From Geodermatophilus nigrescens (GTDB lineage: Bacteria > Actinomycetota > Actinomycetes > Mycobacteriales > Geodermatophilaceae): a stretch of 64,000 nt of DNA. The position numbers and the translations under genes were made by a program. The notes beneath the pieces are model-generated. The model was not told where the DNA came from. It did not search any database and was given only the letters and a program-made list of their open reading frames with translations. Below are positions 50,587 to 60,506 of the stretch, in pieces. The number at the start of each line of letters is the position of its first letter. The stretch's first letter is position 1. Where the stretch lies: contig NZ_FQVX01000003.1 of NCBI RefSeq assembly GCF_900129495.1, positions 248,001 through 312,000 on the forward strand. Reading direction: 5' to 3'.

Positions 50587-50927
50587 CTAGCCTCCCACCA
50601 TCGGCTACTTGAACCCTGTCGACACCCCGCCCTCGGCGAGCGCCATGGCCCGTGCCCGGGTCCACGACCTAGCCTTGGATGGCGCTCAGCCTCATCGATC
50701 GACCCGGCGAGAGGGCCGTCGAGCCGTCACACCCTGCACGGGTGGCAGCGAGTCGAAGGCTGGGCCGGGGAGCGCTCAGGCCGCCGCCTGACAGCAGGGA
50801 GCCACGACTCACGCCGGGACCTGACGCGGTCGTCAGCGTGTGAGCCATACAACCCCCGGGCTGCAGTCGAAGGGATCGAGCGTGCGGCCCAGCGTGTTGC
50901 ACCCCGCCACTTGTCAGTACGGGCGCT
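50587..50927. other. Divergent intergenic region between the nuclease pair and ssp operon
   Basis: About 340 bp lies between the two divergent units. Open frames here are short and lack coding character. No operator repeat or tRNA was seen. It should hold both promoters, the right-hand one ending with the TACGGT box at 50928. Confidence 0.5.
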
Positions 50928-50933
50928 TACGGT
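50928..50933 (+). promoter_or_regulatory. Candidate leaderless -10 box of the ssp operon (TACGGT)
   Basis: TACGGT ends 6 nt before ATG 50940, the same geometry as the core-genome leaderless boxes. It would place the ssp transcript start at the small upstream ORF. Confidence 0.4.
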
Positions 50934-50939
50934 CGTGCC

Positions 50940-51092
50940 ATGCCCCCTCGCCACAATCCAGGCGCGCCTGGATGGACGTTTCGTAGCGCCGAACTCTGGC
51001 TCGGGCCTGCGGTCGGGGGCACCCTCGGGTCCATCCGCAGTTGGAGTACCTCGACGCGTACGGACTCAGCTCGGCCTGGCAGCCCAGCATGA
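50940..51092 (+). CDS. 50-residue upstream ORF coupled to sspA
   Basis: ATG 50940 opens a 50-codon frame beginning PPRHNPGAPGWTFRSAELW. It ends with a TGA that overlaps the sspA ATG as ATGA. The preceding TACGGT box at 6-nt spacing supports expression. The sequence is rich in Ser, Pro, Gly and Trp at its ends and matches nothing I recognise. It could be a leader that sets sspA translation, a small structured protein, or chance. Confidence 0.35.
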   Translation: MPPRHNPGAPGWTFRSAELWLGPAVGGTLGSIRSWSTSTRTDSARPGSPA

Positions 51093-52294
51093 CTCGTCCG
51101 ATCTACCTCGACGCCGCCGCCAGTACCCCGTTGGACCCTGTCGTCCTGGAGGCGATGAGGCCAGTACTGCAGGAAGGGTATGGCAACCCCAGCAGTAGCC
51201 ATTGGGCTGGCCGTCGGGCTCAACGGCTCGTCGAACGGGCCCGGGAACAGGTAGCGGCAATCGCCTCCGGCCGTCCCTCCGGCGTCATCTTCACGAGTGG
51301 GGCGACGGAGGCCAACAACCTCGCTCTTCATGGGCTACTAGCGAGCGCCGAGGGCAAGCGGCGTTCGGTGGTCAGCTGCGTCACCGAGCACCCCGCAGTC
51401 CTCGAGCCGCTCAGAGCTCTCGCCGCGCGTGGAATCCCGGTACGGCTCGTGGGTGTGGATGAGGACGGGCGGCTCGACCTCGATGAGCTAGTCGCCGCCG
51501 TCAACGAAACGACATTGCTTGTCACCGTGATGGCCGCCAACAACGAAACGGGCGTGTTGACCGACCTTGCTACCGTCTGCGAGGTCGCGCATTCAGCAGG
51601 TGCCTTGGTGCACAGCGACGCGAGTCAGATCCTTGCATGGGGAGCGCTGCCTGGCGATCACCAGATGGACCTCGTCACGGTCAGCGGTCATAAGATGCAC
51701 GGCCCTCAGGGGATCGGCGCGCTAGTGGCCGGCCGGACCGCTCTACAGTTGCTTCGACCCGTCACCCATGGGGGAGGGCAAGAGCGAGGGCTGCGCAGCG
51801 GAACGCTCAATGTTGCAGGCGCTGTCGGCCTCGGGGCCGCGGCGGAGTTGGCCACAGAGACTGGTCAGATCGCCGCAGGAGCCGTGCAAGCCCAACGGGA
51901 TGCGTTACTCGCCGGCCTGCAGGCGCAGCTGCCAGTGGCTCTGCTCAACGGGCATGTGCAACACCGCCTACCCGGCATCCTGAACGTGGCCGTCGGCGAT
52001 GCCGGAGACGAGGTCGAGGCTGACGCCGTGCTGGCGCACATGCCCACACTTGCTGCGGCCACGGGCAGTGCATGCAGCAGCGGAGCGCCAGGACACTCCC
52101 ATGTGCTCTCTGCAATGGGGCTCCCGGTACAACGAGTCCGCTCGTCCCTACGTTTCAGCTTGAGCCGGCTGAGCGACCCCGAAACAGTGCCGGCGGCACT
52201 CCCGCTGATTATCGATGCAGTGCGGGAGGTTCGAACGCGCATGCACAGTAACGATCCGCAAGTCGACATGCACGAAGGAATGCTGAACCGATGA
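51089..52294 (+). CDS. sspA: SspA cysteine desulfurase
   Basis: This 401-residue PLP-dependent fold-type I enzyme removes sulphur from cysteine and supplies it for DNA phosphorothioation. The N-terminus is IYLDAAASTPLDP. The PLP lysine is in SGHKMHGPQG (Lys202), and the sulphur-accepting cysteine in TGSACSSGAPGHS (Cys329). It belongs to the NifS/IscS group that includes DndA. It is first of the sspABCDE operon. ATG 51089 overlaps a 50-codon upstream ORF and its stop overlaps sspB (ATGA). A general Fe-S role is unlikely given its neighbours. Confidence 0.9.
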   Translation: MTRPIYLDAAASTPLDPVVLEAMRPVLQEGYGNPSSSHWAGRRAQRLVERAREQVAAIASGRPSGVIFTSGATEANNLALHGLLASAEGKRRSVVSCVTEHPAVLEPLRALAARGIPVRLVGVDEDGRLDLDELVAAVNETTLLVTVMAANNETGVLTDLATVCEVAHSAGALVHSDASQILAWGALPGDHQMDLVTVSGHKMHGPQGIGALVAGRTALQLLRPVTHGGGQERGLRSGTLNVAGAVGLGAAAELATETGQIAAGAVQAQRDALLAGLQAQLPVALLNGHVQHRLPGILNVAVGDAGDEVEADAVLAHMPTLAAATGSACSSGAPGHSHVLSAMGLPVQRVRSSLRFSLSRLSDPETVPAALPLIIDAVREVRTRMHSNDPQVDMHEGMLNR

Positions 52295-53235
52295 GTGGCA
52301 CGCTGCTTGACGCAGCCGCGCGACCTGTATTCGCCCGTCATGAGACGTTCCCGCTGCGCTTCGGCTGGCTGAGGAAGGCCTACACCGAAACCCAGCGCGA
52401 CCCCATGGTCTTCACGCAAGCCGACGCCACTGTGCAACTTGGCGTCGGCAAGAACATGGTCAACGCCATCCGGTACTGGGCACAGGCCTACAAGGTGCTA
52501 GAGGAGCAACACAACCCGCAGCGACCCCGGGTACCCCAGCTGGTCCCCACCGCCTTCGGTCGGCGGCTCCTCGATGACGAGTACGGCTGGGATCCGTGGC
52601 TGGAGACACCAGCCAGCCTGTGGCTGTTGCACTGGCAGCTCCTCGCTCCCCCCAGTCTCGCCCCCGCTTGGTGGGTGGCGTTCCACCTGTTCGCTCCCCA
52701 GCAATTCGAAGAAACCCAGCTGATCGAGCATGTAATCGAGCTCAGTGCGGCGGCTGGTTGGCGCACTGTCATGGAATCATCGATCAAGAAGGACGTGGAT
52801 TGCCTACTGCGCACGTTCGCATTGCGCCGCCAGGGTCGTCAGACGATGGACGACCTCCTCGACTGCCCGGCTCGTGAGCTCGGGCTCATCGAGCTCGCCG
52901 CCGGCGAGAGTCGATCCTGGCGTTTCGTTCTGGGCGCCAAGCCCTCCCTGCCGGCAGCCGTCGTTGGCTATGCCTGTCTCGACTACTTGGCCACCAGGTC
53001 GCCTGGCGAGCAGAGCATCAGTCTCGCTCGACTGACGTCTGACCCCGGTAGCCCGGGACTGGCCTTCCGCTTGCCCGAGTCGGTGCTGCACGAAGCGCTG
53101 CTTCAACTAGCTGCGACCGAGCCAGGATTGCATATCATAGAACCGGCTGGCCTTCGCCAGCTTGTGATCGACGCGCCAGTCAGCGACCTCGCCGAGTCGC
53201 TGCTCGACCGCCATTACTCTCGGGCCCAGTCATGA
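52291..53235 (+). CDS. sspB: SspB DUF4007 nicking protein
   Basis: This 314-residue DUF4007 protein has ARHETFPLRFGWLRKAY at the start, then VQLGVGKNMVNAIRYWAQA, the two landmarks of the family. A second half contains WWVAFHLFAPQQFEE and SSIKKDVDCLLRTF. In the characterised Ssp system SspB is the DNA-nicking component required for single-stranded phosphorothioate insertion. It overlaps sspA and sspC by 4 nt each (ATGA), so stoichiometric synthesis is expected. Confidence rests on the DUF4007 match plus the operon. Confidence 0.9.
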   Translation: MSGTLLDAAARPVFARHETFPLRFGWLRKAYTETQRDPMVFTQADATVQLGVGKNMVNAIRYWAQAYKVLEEQHNPQRPRVPQLVPTAFGRRLLDDEYGWDPWLETPASLWLLHWQLLAPPSLAPAWWVAFHLFAPQQFEETQLIEHVIELSAAAGWRTVMESSIKKDVDCLLRTFALRRQGRQTMDDLLDCPARELGLIELAAGESRSWRFVLGAKPSLPAAVVGYACLDYLATRSPGEQSISLARLTSDPGSPGLAFRLPESVLHEALLQLAATEPGLHIIEPAGLRQLVIDAPVSDLAESLLDRHYSRAQS

Positions 53236-56200
53236 GCCCGACCAAGACCGCTCAGTCCTCTGTCCTCGCTGACCAGCTCCGCCCCCGACAGAGCTACCTG
53301 CGGGCCACCAACATCGAGCAGCACACCGACCTGCAGATCGACTACATCCCGACCGGTCGCGCGCTGGACGTCCTCAATCGGATCACCCGTGCTCTAGGTC
53401 AGCCCGTCAGTGGGCGCGCGTGGTCCTTGACGGGTCCCTACGGGGCTGGCAAGTCCTCCTTCGCGCTGTACCTGCACACGATCCTCGGTCCGGCCAGCCC
53501 CCTGCGGGACGACGTCGACCAGGTCCTCGGCGCTGCGGACCCGACGTTGATGCGCGCCCTGCAGGACCAGCGCAGCGGCGCAGGTGCCTCCACGAGCGGA
53601 TTCGTCCGAGTCGCCACCACATGCCAGTCCGAGCCTGTCAGCGCCAGCTTGCTGCGCGCCCTACACCGCGGAGTGACAGACCACTGGCCGCGTGAGGTCC
53701 CAGGCCCAGTTGAACAGGCACTTGCCGAGGCCAGCCGCATGCCGACCGCCCGTAGCCTCACGGCTGTCGTCGACGCCATCGCCGAACACGCCCCCGTACT
53801 GATCCTCCTGGACGAGTTCGGGAAGGCGGTAGAGCACTTCGCCGCATCGACCACTCGGGGCCCCGCAGCCGACCTCTTCGTATTGCAGGAGTTAGCCGAG
53901 CACACTGCGCGCTCTAGCGCACACCCCATTGTGCTGCTTACGCTGCAGCACCTCGCCTTCGACGACTACATGCGCGGAGTATCCCTGGCGCAGCGCCGGG
54001 AGTGGGGGAAAGTCGCCGGCCGGTTCGAGGACGTGCCATTCCTCGAGACGACCGAACAGTCGTTCCGCCTGATTGCTGGTGCTCTCGACGACTCGAGCGC
54101 CAGTGAAGGCTTCTCGGCCCGGAGGAGTCAGTGGGGCCAACTGGCGGAGCGGCGGCTTCGCGAACTCGGGCTTGCCAGCCGGCTCCCTGGCGGAGCCGAG
54201 ACCCTGCAGCGGTGCTATCCCTTGCACCCTGTGGCGTTGCTGGCACTCCCAGGCCTTTGCGCCCAGCTCGGACAGCACGGGCGCACCCTCTTCACCTTCC
54301 TCAGCGGTGCGGAGCCGCACAGCGTCGCTGAGTTCCTTGCTACGACGGCAATGCCCGAAGGGGGGGAACCGCTGCCGACCGTCGATCTCCCCCGACTCTT
54401 CGACTTCTTCGCAGGGCCCGGGCAATCGCTGGCCGCCTCCACTCCTCGTTGGCTGGAGATCGACGTCCGCATCCGCGAAGCAGCTGGCCTGCCCCCTGAG
54501 GACCTTGCGTGTCTCAAGGCTGTAGGCCTCCTGAACCTGCTCGGGCAGGCAGGTGGCCTGCGAGCCAGCGCCGACCTCATCGCCTACGCCCTGAGCTCCG
54601 CTGACTCGTCGCCGCAGCAACAGTGGCGGACGCGCCTCGCGGACCTTGAGACCCGCGGCTGGCTGACCTACCGCGGCTTCGCCGACGAGTACCGGCTCTG
54701 GCAAGGCAGCGACGTCGACCTACGAGGCCGCGTCGCCGACGCCCGGGAGCAGCTGCGCAGCCTCGGAGCAGCCGAACTCCTCACGCGCTTGCATAGCACC
54801 GGACCAGTGATTGCCGGCAAGCACAGCCAGCGAGTGGGCATGCTGCGCTATTTCACCCCTAGCTACGCCGACTCCACCACCGGTCATTTGATCGCCCTTG
54901 GTCCAAGGGACCCGGCGGATGGGGCTCTCGTCTACTTCCTGGACGATCCTGAGCGTCTGTCCGCGCTCACTGCTACGGCAGACGGCCGGCCCATCCTGGC
55001 GGTCACCACGTCAGCGGCTGAGCAGGTGCGGGATGCCGCCATCGAGGCTGCTGCGGCTCTCGCGGTTCTGGATCAGCAGGATGTCCATGCCGACCGGGTT
55101 GCTCGTCGAGAGCTGCAAGACCGTGCGGCTGGTGCCCGGCGTCGCCTGACCGCCAGCTTGGAGGAAGCCTTTCGCCCAGGCGCTGCCGGCGTCCAATGGC
55201 GGCTGCTCGGCGCTGAGGGACCCAGTGCGCCGCTTCCTGCCGAGCATGGGTTGTCTCGTCTGTTGTCGGATGTGTGTGAACAGGCCTACGGCCACAGTCC
55301 TGAAGTCCGCAACGAGATGCTCGGCCGACGTGAGCTCACGAGCCAAGGTGCGAAGGCTCGGCGCAACCTCCTGGAGGCCATGGTCACATCGTCCACTAAG
55401 GAGCGCCTAGGCCTCCAAGGCTATGGGCCCGAACGAGCGATGTACGAAGCGCTGTTGCACCACACGCAGTTGCACCGTGCTGGTGACGACGGCGAATGGT
55501 CCTTTGGCCCACCCAAGTCCACGGCCGGAAGCTCCTGGGCACCCGCGTGGGGCATTCTGACCATCCTCATCAACAAGGCCACCAGCGAACCAGTGGCCGT
55601 CGATACGCTTTATGCCCGGCTCATGGCGCCACCCATAGGTCTCAAGGAAGGACCAATTCCTGTCCTCCTTGCCGCTCTGCTGTTGCACCGGAGCGAGGAC
55701 GTGGCAATCTATCAGGACGGCACGTACCAGCCCTCCTTGACGATCGACCTCCTAGAGCGGCTGATCAAGACCCCTGGACGCTTCTCGCTCAAGACGTTCA
55801 ACTTGGTCGGGACCCGCAGCGCGGTACTCGCCGCTGTCGCCGACGCGGTTCCCGGGGCCGTTCCGGCGGTGCGAACCAGAGGCCGAGGTGCGCGCAACAC
55901 GACTGTCCTGGCCGCGGCTGCACCGCTTCTCAATGTGGCACGGGAGTTGCCCGACTACACCAGGTACACCACCCTGCTCAGCCCATCGGCCGTAACCGTC
56001 CGCACCGCGCTCTTCTCGGCACGAGAACCAGATGAACTGCTGTTCTCAGCCCTCCCCGCGGCCTGTGGGCTCGAGCCCTTCAGCCCCGAGACGCGACACC
56101 GCACCGACGACGTCACCGCGTTCGGGGAGCGCCTTGGGTCCGCTCTCAAGGAGCTACAGGCGGCCTACGACCAGTTGCTCGTCGCCAATGCAACAGCCCT

Positions 56201-56783
56201 TGCTGCTGAACTCAGACTTCCGAGTGCTCAGCTTGGCGACGTGGCGCTGTTGAGGGAAGAACTCCGCACGCGCACGGCGTTCCTGAGGGGCAAGGCGCTT
56301 GAGCAGAGGCTTCGCACCTTCGCGTTCACGGCCCTTGACGAGCACCTCGACGATCGGAGCTGGCTTGAAGCCCTGTCTCTCGCCATCGGCGAACGACCTC
56401 CCGCGGCTTGGCGGGACGAGGACCGAGAACGGTACGCGAGCAACCTGCGTGGTCTCGTCACGGTGTTCCGCCGAGTTCAGGCCCTGCACTTTGATGCCGA
56501 TCCCCGAAGCGCCGGCGACGGGTTCGCTGCCCGCCGGCTCGTCCTCACCACCCCGGACGGCTCCGAGGCGAGTCGTGTCATGTACGTGGACGACACCACC
56601 CGTACGCAGCTTCAACAACTCGCCCAGGACGTGCTTGATCGAGCCGTTGCCCATGCCGGCGAGCAGGGCCGCGAGGGACTGCTGACGCTCCTGGCCGAGC
56701 TCGTGCTCGGCGGCTCATCCGATGCCAGGAACGTCGCAACGGAACCTGCACTTCCACACCCGCAAAGGATCGATAATGGCTAA
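53232..56783 (+). CDS. sspC: SspC large P-loop ATPase
   Basis: This 1183-residue protein has Walker A in GPYGAGKSS (residues 68-76) and Walker B in LILLDEFGK (about 190-198). A long C-terminal region of helices and beta strands contains EQAYGHSPEVRNEMLGRRELTS, as in large DNA-repair-like ATPases. In Ssp systems this ATPase drives the modification complex with SspB and SspD. A TTA codon at 53892 (codon 221) is rare for this genome. It overlaps sspB by 4 nt and sspD by 8 nt. Confidence 0.88.
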   Translation: MSPTKTAQSSVLADQLRPRQSYLRATNIEQHTDLQIDYIPTGRALDVLNRITRALGQPVSGRAWSLTGPYGAGKSSFALYLHTILGPASPLRDDVDQVLGAADPTLMRALQDQRSGAGASTSGFVRVATTCQSEPVSASLLRALHRGVTDHWPREVPGPVEQALAEASRMPTARSLTAVVDAIAEHAPVLILLDEFGKAVEHFAASTTRGPAADLFVLQELAEHTARSSAHPIVLLTLQHLAFDDYMRGVSLAQRREWGKVAGRFEDVPFLETTEQSFRLIAGALDDSSASEGFSARRSQWGQLAERRLRELGLASRLPGGAETLQRCYPLHPVALLALPGLCAQLGQHGRTLFTFLSGAEPHSVAEFLATTAMPEGGEPLPTVDLPRLFDFFAGPGQSLAASTPRWLEIDVRIREAAGLPPEDLACLKAVGLLNLLGQAGGLRASADLIAYALSSADSSPQQQWRTRLADLETRGWLTYRGFADEYRLWQGSDVDLRGRVADAREQLRSLGAAELLTRLHSTGPVIAGKHSQRVGMLRYFTPSYADSTTGHLIALGPRDPADGALVYFLDDPERLSALTATADGRPILAVTTSAAEQVRDAAIEAAAALAVLDQQDVHADRVARRELQDRAAGARRRLTASLEEAFRPGAAGVQWRLLGAEGPSAPLPAEHGLSRLLSDVCEQAYGHSPEVRNEMLGRRELTSQGAKARRNLLEAMVTSSTKERLGLQGYGPERAMYEALLHHTQLHRAGDDGEWSFGPPKSTAGSSWAPAWGILTILINKATSEPVAVDTLYARLMAPPIGLKEGPIPVLLAALLLHRSEDVAIYQDGTYQPSLTIDLLERLIKTPGRFSLKTFNLVGTRSAVLAAVADAVPGAVPAVRTRGRGARNTTVLAAAAPLLNVARELPDYTRYTTLLSPSAVTVRTALFSAREPDELLFSALPAACGLEPFSPETRHRTDDVTAFGERLGSALKELQAAYDQLLVANATALAAELRLPSAQLGDVALLREELRTRTAFLRGKALEQRLRTFAFTALDEHLDDRSWLEALSLAIGERPPAAWRDEDRERYASNLRGLVTVFRRVQALHFDADPRSAGDGFAARRLVLTTPDGSEASRVMYVDDTTRTQLQQLAQDVLDRAVAHAGEQGREGLLTLLAELVLGGSSDARNVATEPALPHPQRIDNG

Positions 56784-57633
56784 TAACCCCACCAGTGCCA
56801 CGGTCAGTGATGCTCTCGCCGCTCCCAACGCGCGCCACGTACTCGGAATCAGCGGTGGGAAGGACAGTGCAGCGCTTGCCATCTACCTTCGGGACCGGGT
56901 GCCAGGACTCGAGTACTTCTTCTGCGACACCGGTGCGGAGTTGCCGGAGACGTACGAGTATCTCCAGAGACTTGAGACCGTGCTCGGCTCTCGCATCGCC
57001 CGGCTGAATGCCGATCGCGGTTTTGACCACTGGCTGTGGGTGTATCAAGGAGCGCTTCCCAGTCCCCAAATGCGCTGGTGCACCAAGGCGCTAAAGATCC
57101 AGCCCCTAGAGGCCTGGATCGGTGACCAGGAGACCTACTCCTACATCGGAATCCGCGCTGACGAGCACCGAAGCGGGTACATCAGCACCAAGCCGAACAT
57201 CCATCCGGTCTTCCCCTTCAAGGAGGATGGAGTCACCAAAGAGGGCGTCCTTCAGATCTTGGATGACGCTGGCGTCGGACTTCCTAGTTACTACGAGTGG
57301 CGTACGAGGTCTGGCTGCTACTTCTGTTTCTTCCAGCGCAAGGCTGAGTGGGTGGGTCTCGCCGAGCGTCACCCCGACCTGTATGAGCGCGCCATGGAGT
57401 ATGAGGACAAGCAGGGCTACGAGGCCACTGCCATGCAGGAGCGCCAATACACCTGGAGCCAAGGCGAAAGCCTCCGCGAACTACGCGATCGCGGCGATGA
57501 GGTTCGGGCCAAGCACGAGGCGGCCCTTCAGCGGGAGGCCTCTCGCCGTCGAAACCTGCCACTGGTTGAGGTTCTTGGCGATGTCCTGGCCGATGAGGAC
57601 GACGGTGATGCATGCACCGTCTGTCACGTTTAA
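56776..57633 (+). CDS. sspD: SspD PAPS-reductase-like ATP pyrophosphatase
   Basis: This 285-residue protein is of the adenine-nucleotide alpha-hydrolase fold. The PP-loop is SGGKDS (residues 26-31), followed by FFCDTGAELPETYEYL, WCTKALK (Cys102), CYFCFFQRK (Cys181, Cys184) and a C-terminal CTVCHV pair that may bind metal. It activates the DNA backbone for sulphur insertion, the counterpart of DndC. ATG 56776 has an AAAGGAT ribosome site and starts 8 nt inside the sspC end. sspE follows after 62 nt. Confidence 0.9.
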   Translation: MANNPTSATVSDALAAPNARHVLGISGGKDSAALAIYLRDRVPGLEYFFCDTGAELPETYEYLQRLETVLGSRIARLNADRGFDHWLWVYQGALPSPQMRWCTKALKIQPLEAWIGDQETYSYIGIRADEHRSGYISTKPNIHPVFPFKEDGVTKEGVLQILDDAGVGLPSYYEWRTRSGCYFCFFQRKAEWVGLAERHPDLYERAMEYEDKQGYEATAMQERQYTWSQGESLRELRDRGDEVRAKHEAALQREASRRRNLPLVEVLGDVLADEDDGDACTVCHV

Positions 57634-57695
57634 GCTGCGGCGTCAACAGATCAGCAGTCCGACAGCCGTACAGCAATCGACTAGATAGGGACACC

Positions 57696-60056
57696 GTGGC
57701 GACCGAGGCCAAGGAAATCTTTGACGCAAATACGAGGAGCCTGAAGGAGCTTCTCTGCCAGAACGGGCTAGGCCTATATATTCCGGCCTATCAGCGGCCA
57801 TATGGATGGGACAAGGCGAAGGTCTCGCGTCTCATAGACGACACACTGCATGGGCTTGCGGGCTTGGCGTCCTCGCCAGACACATTCACCTTCCTCGGAA
57901 CCGTTATCACGATCCACGACACGAACTTCGCAACGGTGCACCCCGCCGTGCGAAGCGAGACCCCCTCCAAGGTGCTGACGGTCATCGACGGCCAGCAACG
58001 CCTGACCACCCTGCTGGCGCTAACCGCCTGCCTGCATGCTCAAATCCGCGTGAGGCACTGGCGACTCTTCAGGGGCAGCCAGCCGTCAGTGGAGGATGAG
58101 GCACTCACGTACCTGCACGATCAAACGCAACAGGTGTTGGCGCCGCTCGCAATGTCCTTTGCGGAGGTGCAGCAGTATGGGGATGTGCGAATCTACCCTC
58201 GTATGATCCGCGCCTTTGTCGACCAATGGGCACGAAAGCGGCCGAATAACATCTACGACAGCCCGCTCGCTCACCTGATATTCGACTATGCGACACGTGC
58301 GCAGGAGGAGGACGCAAGCGGGACCCGGCCGACTGATTATCGCGCCCGGGTCCGTGACGAGGATGTGTCCGCCGAAGGCGAGGCTGACCTCGTGAGACGC
58401 TACGCTGACATGCGGGGGTACTTGAATAGGCTGGCGGCGGGCGAAGCGGGCGCCGAAGACATGGAGGCGCTTCCTCCGCTTGCCGTGCTTGCGGCTGATC
58501 CTGGCCTTCAAAGGGCGACTCTAGGGCATGAGATGCCGCTAGCTGCCTCGTCATATTTGCAGGAAGAGCCTGCGACGTCCGCAGCCGAACTCGCCCGGCT
58601 GCTGATACTTGCCGCATATGTCCTGAACCGTATCGCTCTTACCGTGGTGCAGGGTAAAGACGAGAACTATGCCTTCACAATCTTTGAGTCCCTCAACACG
58701 ACTGGGGAGCCGCTGACGGCAATCGAGACTTTCGGTCCGCGCGTCGTGCGAGCGGAGGGGCTCGGCGAGTACTCCTCTTCGCCGGCGCGGGCCTTGTTCG
58801 ATGACGTGAAGAGCTATGTGGAGGGATTCCGCGCGGGGGATCCTCGACAGAATGCCACGCGCGACTTGCTCGTCGCTTTCGCCTTGGCGGAGACTGGTAC
58901 CAAACTGTCCAAGCGCCTCGCCGACCAGCGGATGTACTTGAAAGATGAGTTCGAGAGGTACGTGCACAGCCCTCAGGGGCGGTATGAGTTCCTCACGAGC
59001 CTTCGGGACACCTCGTCACTGGTGAGGAGTACGTGGGCGGACGCGGCGCAGCCGTTGCCTGACCTACCTGCCGACAGTACGACGGACACTATCCGCCTCT
59101 GCATGTCCTTCCTGCGCCAAATGAACCACAGCGTGACGCTGGGACTGATGGCTCGGTACTACTCACGAGCAGTGCGGGCCACAGGGGAGGCGCGCCTAGA
59201 CGCCGCCCGGGATCTTGAGGCGGTGTTGAAGGCGGTGACGGCTTTCACCGTGCTATGGCGCGGATCTCGGAGGACTACTGGAAACATCGATCAGCAGCAT
59301 CGCGAGCTTATGATGGGTACGGACAACAGAACCGGGATGCCGCGAATCGCTCGGAGCAAGCGTCGTGCCGAAGATGCCGGGATGTGTCACGAACTGCCGT
59401 CTGTGACGGCGCTTCGTGCGGAATTGTCTGCACGGCTCGCGTCGGCCGGTGGAGTCGCGGACCGGGAGCAATGGCTGTCACTTTCAAAGTCGCTGCCGCA
59501 TTACTCGATCAGCACAACGTTGACACGCTTTATGCTCCTGGCCGCCTATCATGACTCCGTTGAGGACTCGGGGGATCCTGGTCTCCTTCGACAGGGTAGG
59601 CCCGACGCCAACCCATGCCTGAACTGGCAGAGCTGGAACAAGTCGGAGCTCATGACTATTGAGCACGTCGCTCCGCAGCAAATGAATAGTCCCGGATGGG
59701 CTAGCGAGCTCTACGCGGATAAGGAGCTCGTCGATCGCCTGGGCAATCTGTGCCTGGCGCCTAAGGCGGTCAACAGCAGCTTGGGGATTCGCCCTTGGGC
59801 CGAGAAGCGTGTGCTGTATCGAGCCCTAGGATCGCGGACCCACGAGGAGGCCTTGGCCCAGCTTGAGGCCGCTCAGGAGAGGGGCATCACCTTCGTGCAG
59901 TCCACTGAGGAGTTGGTCAATGCCTCTCACCACATGCCGCACCTTGTTGCCGTCGGGCAGCGCTCAGAGGAGTGGAACGTCGAGTTTGTGGATGAGAGGA
60001 CCGAACGGGTTCTCGGTCTCGTGTGGGATCGACTTCGACCCTGGCTTGAGGCGTAG
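57696..60056 (+). CDS. sspE: SspE phosphorothioation-sensing NTPase-nuclease effector
   Basis: This 786-residue protein has an N-terminal DUF262 domain: YIPAYQRPYGW (residues 28-38) and the nucleotide-binding DGQQRLTTLL (from 98). The C-terminal DUF1524 HNH-like nuclease has MTIEHVAPQQ (His657) and LGNLCLAPKAVNSSLG. In the described system SspE senses phosphorothioated self DNA, hydrolyses nucleotide and nicks phage DNA. GTG 57696 gives the expected DUF262 start; the frame is open to 57612. A strong hairpin follows the gene, ending the operon. Its codon use is notably less GC-biased than the core. Confidence 0.9.
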   Translation: MATEAKEIFDANTRSLKELLCQNGLGLYIPAYQRPYGWDKAKVSRLIDDTLHGLAGLASSPDTFTFLGTVITIHDTNFATVHPAVRSETPSKVLTVIDGQQRLTTLLALTACLHAQIRVRHWRLFRGSQPSVEDEALTYLHDQTQQVLAPLAMSFAEVQQYGDVRIYPRMIRAFVDQWARKRPNNIYDSPLAHLIFDYATRAQEEDASGTRPTDYRARVRDEDVSAEGEADLVRRYADMRGYLNRLAAGEAGAEDMEALPPLAVLAADPGLQRATLGHEMPLAASSYLQEEPATSAAELARLLILAAYVLNRIALTVVQGKDENYAFTIFESLNTTGEPLTAIETFGPRVVRAEGLGEYSSSPARALFDDVKSYVEGFRAGDPRQNATRDLLVAFALAETGTKLSKRLADQRMYLKDEFERYVHSPQGRYEFLTSLRDTSSLVRSTWADAAQPLPDLPADSTTDTIRLCMSFLRQMNHSVTLGLMARYYSRAVRATGEARLDAARDLEAVLKAVTAFTVLWRGSRRTTGNIDQQHRELMMGTDNRTGMPRIARSKRRAEDAGMCHELPSVTALRAELSARLASAGGVADREQWLSLSKSLPHYSISTTLTRFMLLAAYHDSVEDSGDPGLLRQGRPDANPCLNWQSWNKSELMTIEHVAPQQMNSPGWASELYADKELVDRLGNLCLAPKAVNSSLGIRPWAEKRVLYRALGSRTHEEALAQLEAAQERGITFVQSTEELVNASHHMPHLVAVGQRSEEWNVEFVDERTERVLGLVWDRLRPWLEA

Positions 60057-60506
60057 CCAGGGCTAGAAGTTTGGACGGACGCGGGCATCACGTTTTCAGG
60101 CGGGCCTAGGTCGTCGGACATGGTTGGAGGCCGCCCAGACCTGCGTCTGGGCGGCCTCCGTGTCTCCGCGCCTCCGGTAGAAGCCCAGCGGCGCCGATGC
60201 GGGGTGGATCGCACCTGCCGGCCCGTGCTCGCAGGCGCCGTACGCGTGGACTCCAGGCTCAACGGCAGAGCTGTCTCCGGGCAGCTGGGAGGCAAGCGTC
60301 GGTTCGCGCGCCGCGCGGGTGCTGGCCCGCGGATTAGTTATCCCCTGGCGCATGACCTGACCTGCGCTGATGTGGCAGGTGGTCGCGATATGGTCGCGAC
60401 ATCCGACGCCTTGCCGCTTCTCGACCGCGGAGTGCACTGGGGGGAGCAGACTGTCGGCCACCGCGTCGATGCCGCGACAGGTGCTTCATCTGGAGAGAAG
60501 GAGAAC
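60057..60506. other. Intergenic region after sspE
   Basis: This 450-bp stretch holds the sspE terminator and probably the promoter for the next small gene. A longer in-frame extension of that gene to 60120 passes through the terminator hairpin and lacks coding character. Nothing else recognised. Confidence 0.5.
60126..60159 (+). terminator. Strong hairpin terminator of the ssp operon
   Basis: A perfect 15-bp stem (GGAGGCCGCCCAGAC and its complement) with a CTGC loop lies 70 nt past the sspE stop. Confidence 0.75.

Noticed and set aside
50296..51198. 300-residue plus-strand frame between the nuclease gene and sspA
   Set aside because: It is antisense to the nuclease gene and overlaps sspA in another frame, with low-complexity composition and no ribosome site.
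51089..57633. Dnd (dndABCDE) phosphorothioation system
   Set aside because: There is no DndB, DndD or DndE-like protein. The DUF4007 protein, the sspC-type ATPase and the DUF262/DUF1524 effector fit Ssp instead.
60120..60506. Long N-terminal extension of the small gene after sspE
   Set aside because: It runs through the perfect terminator hairpin. ATG 60507 has a strong ribosome site and begins the protein-like sequence.
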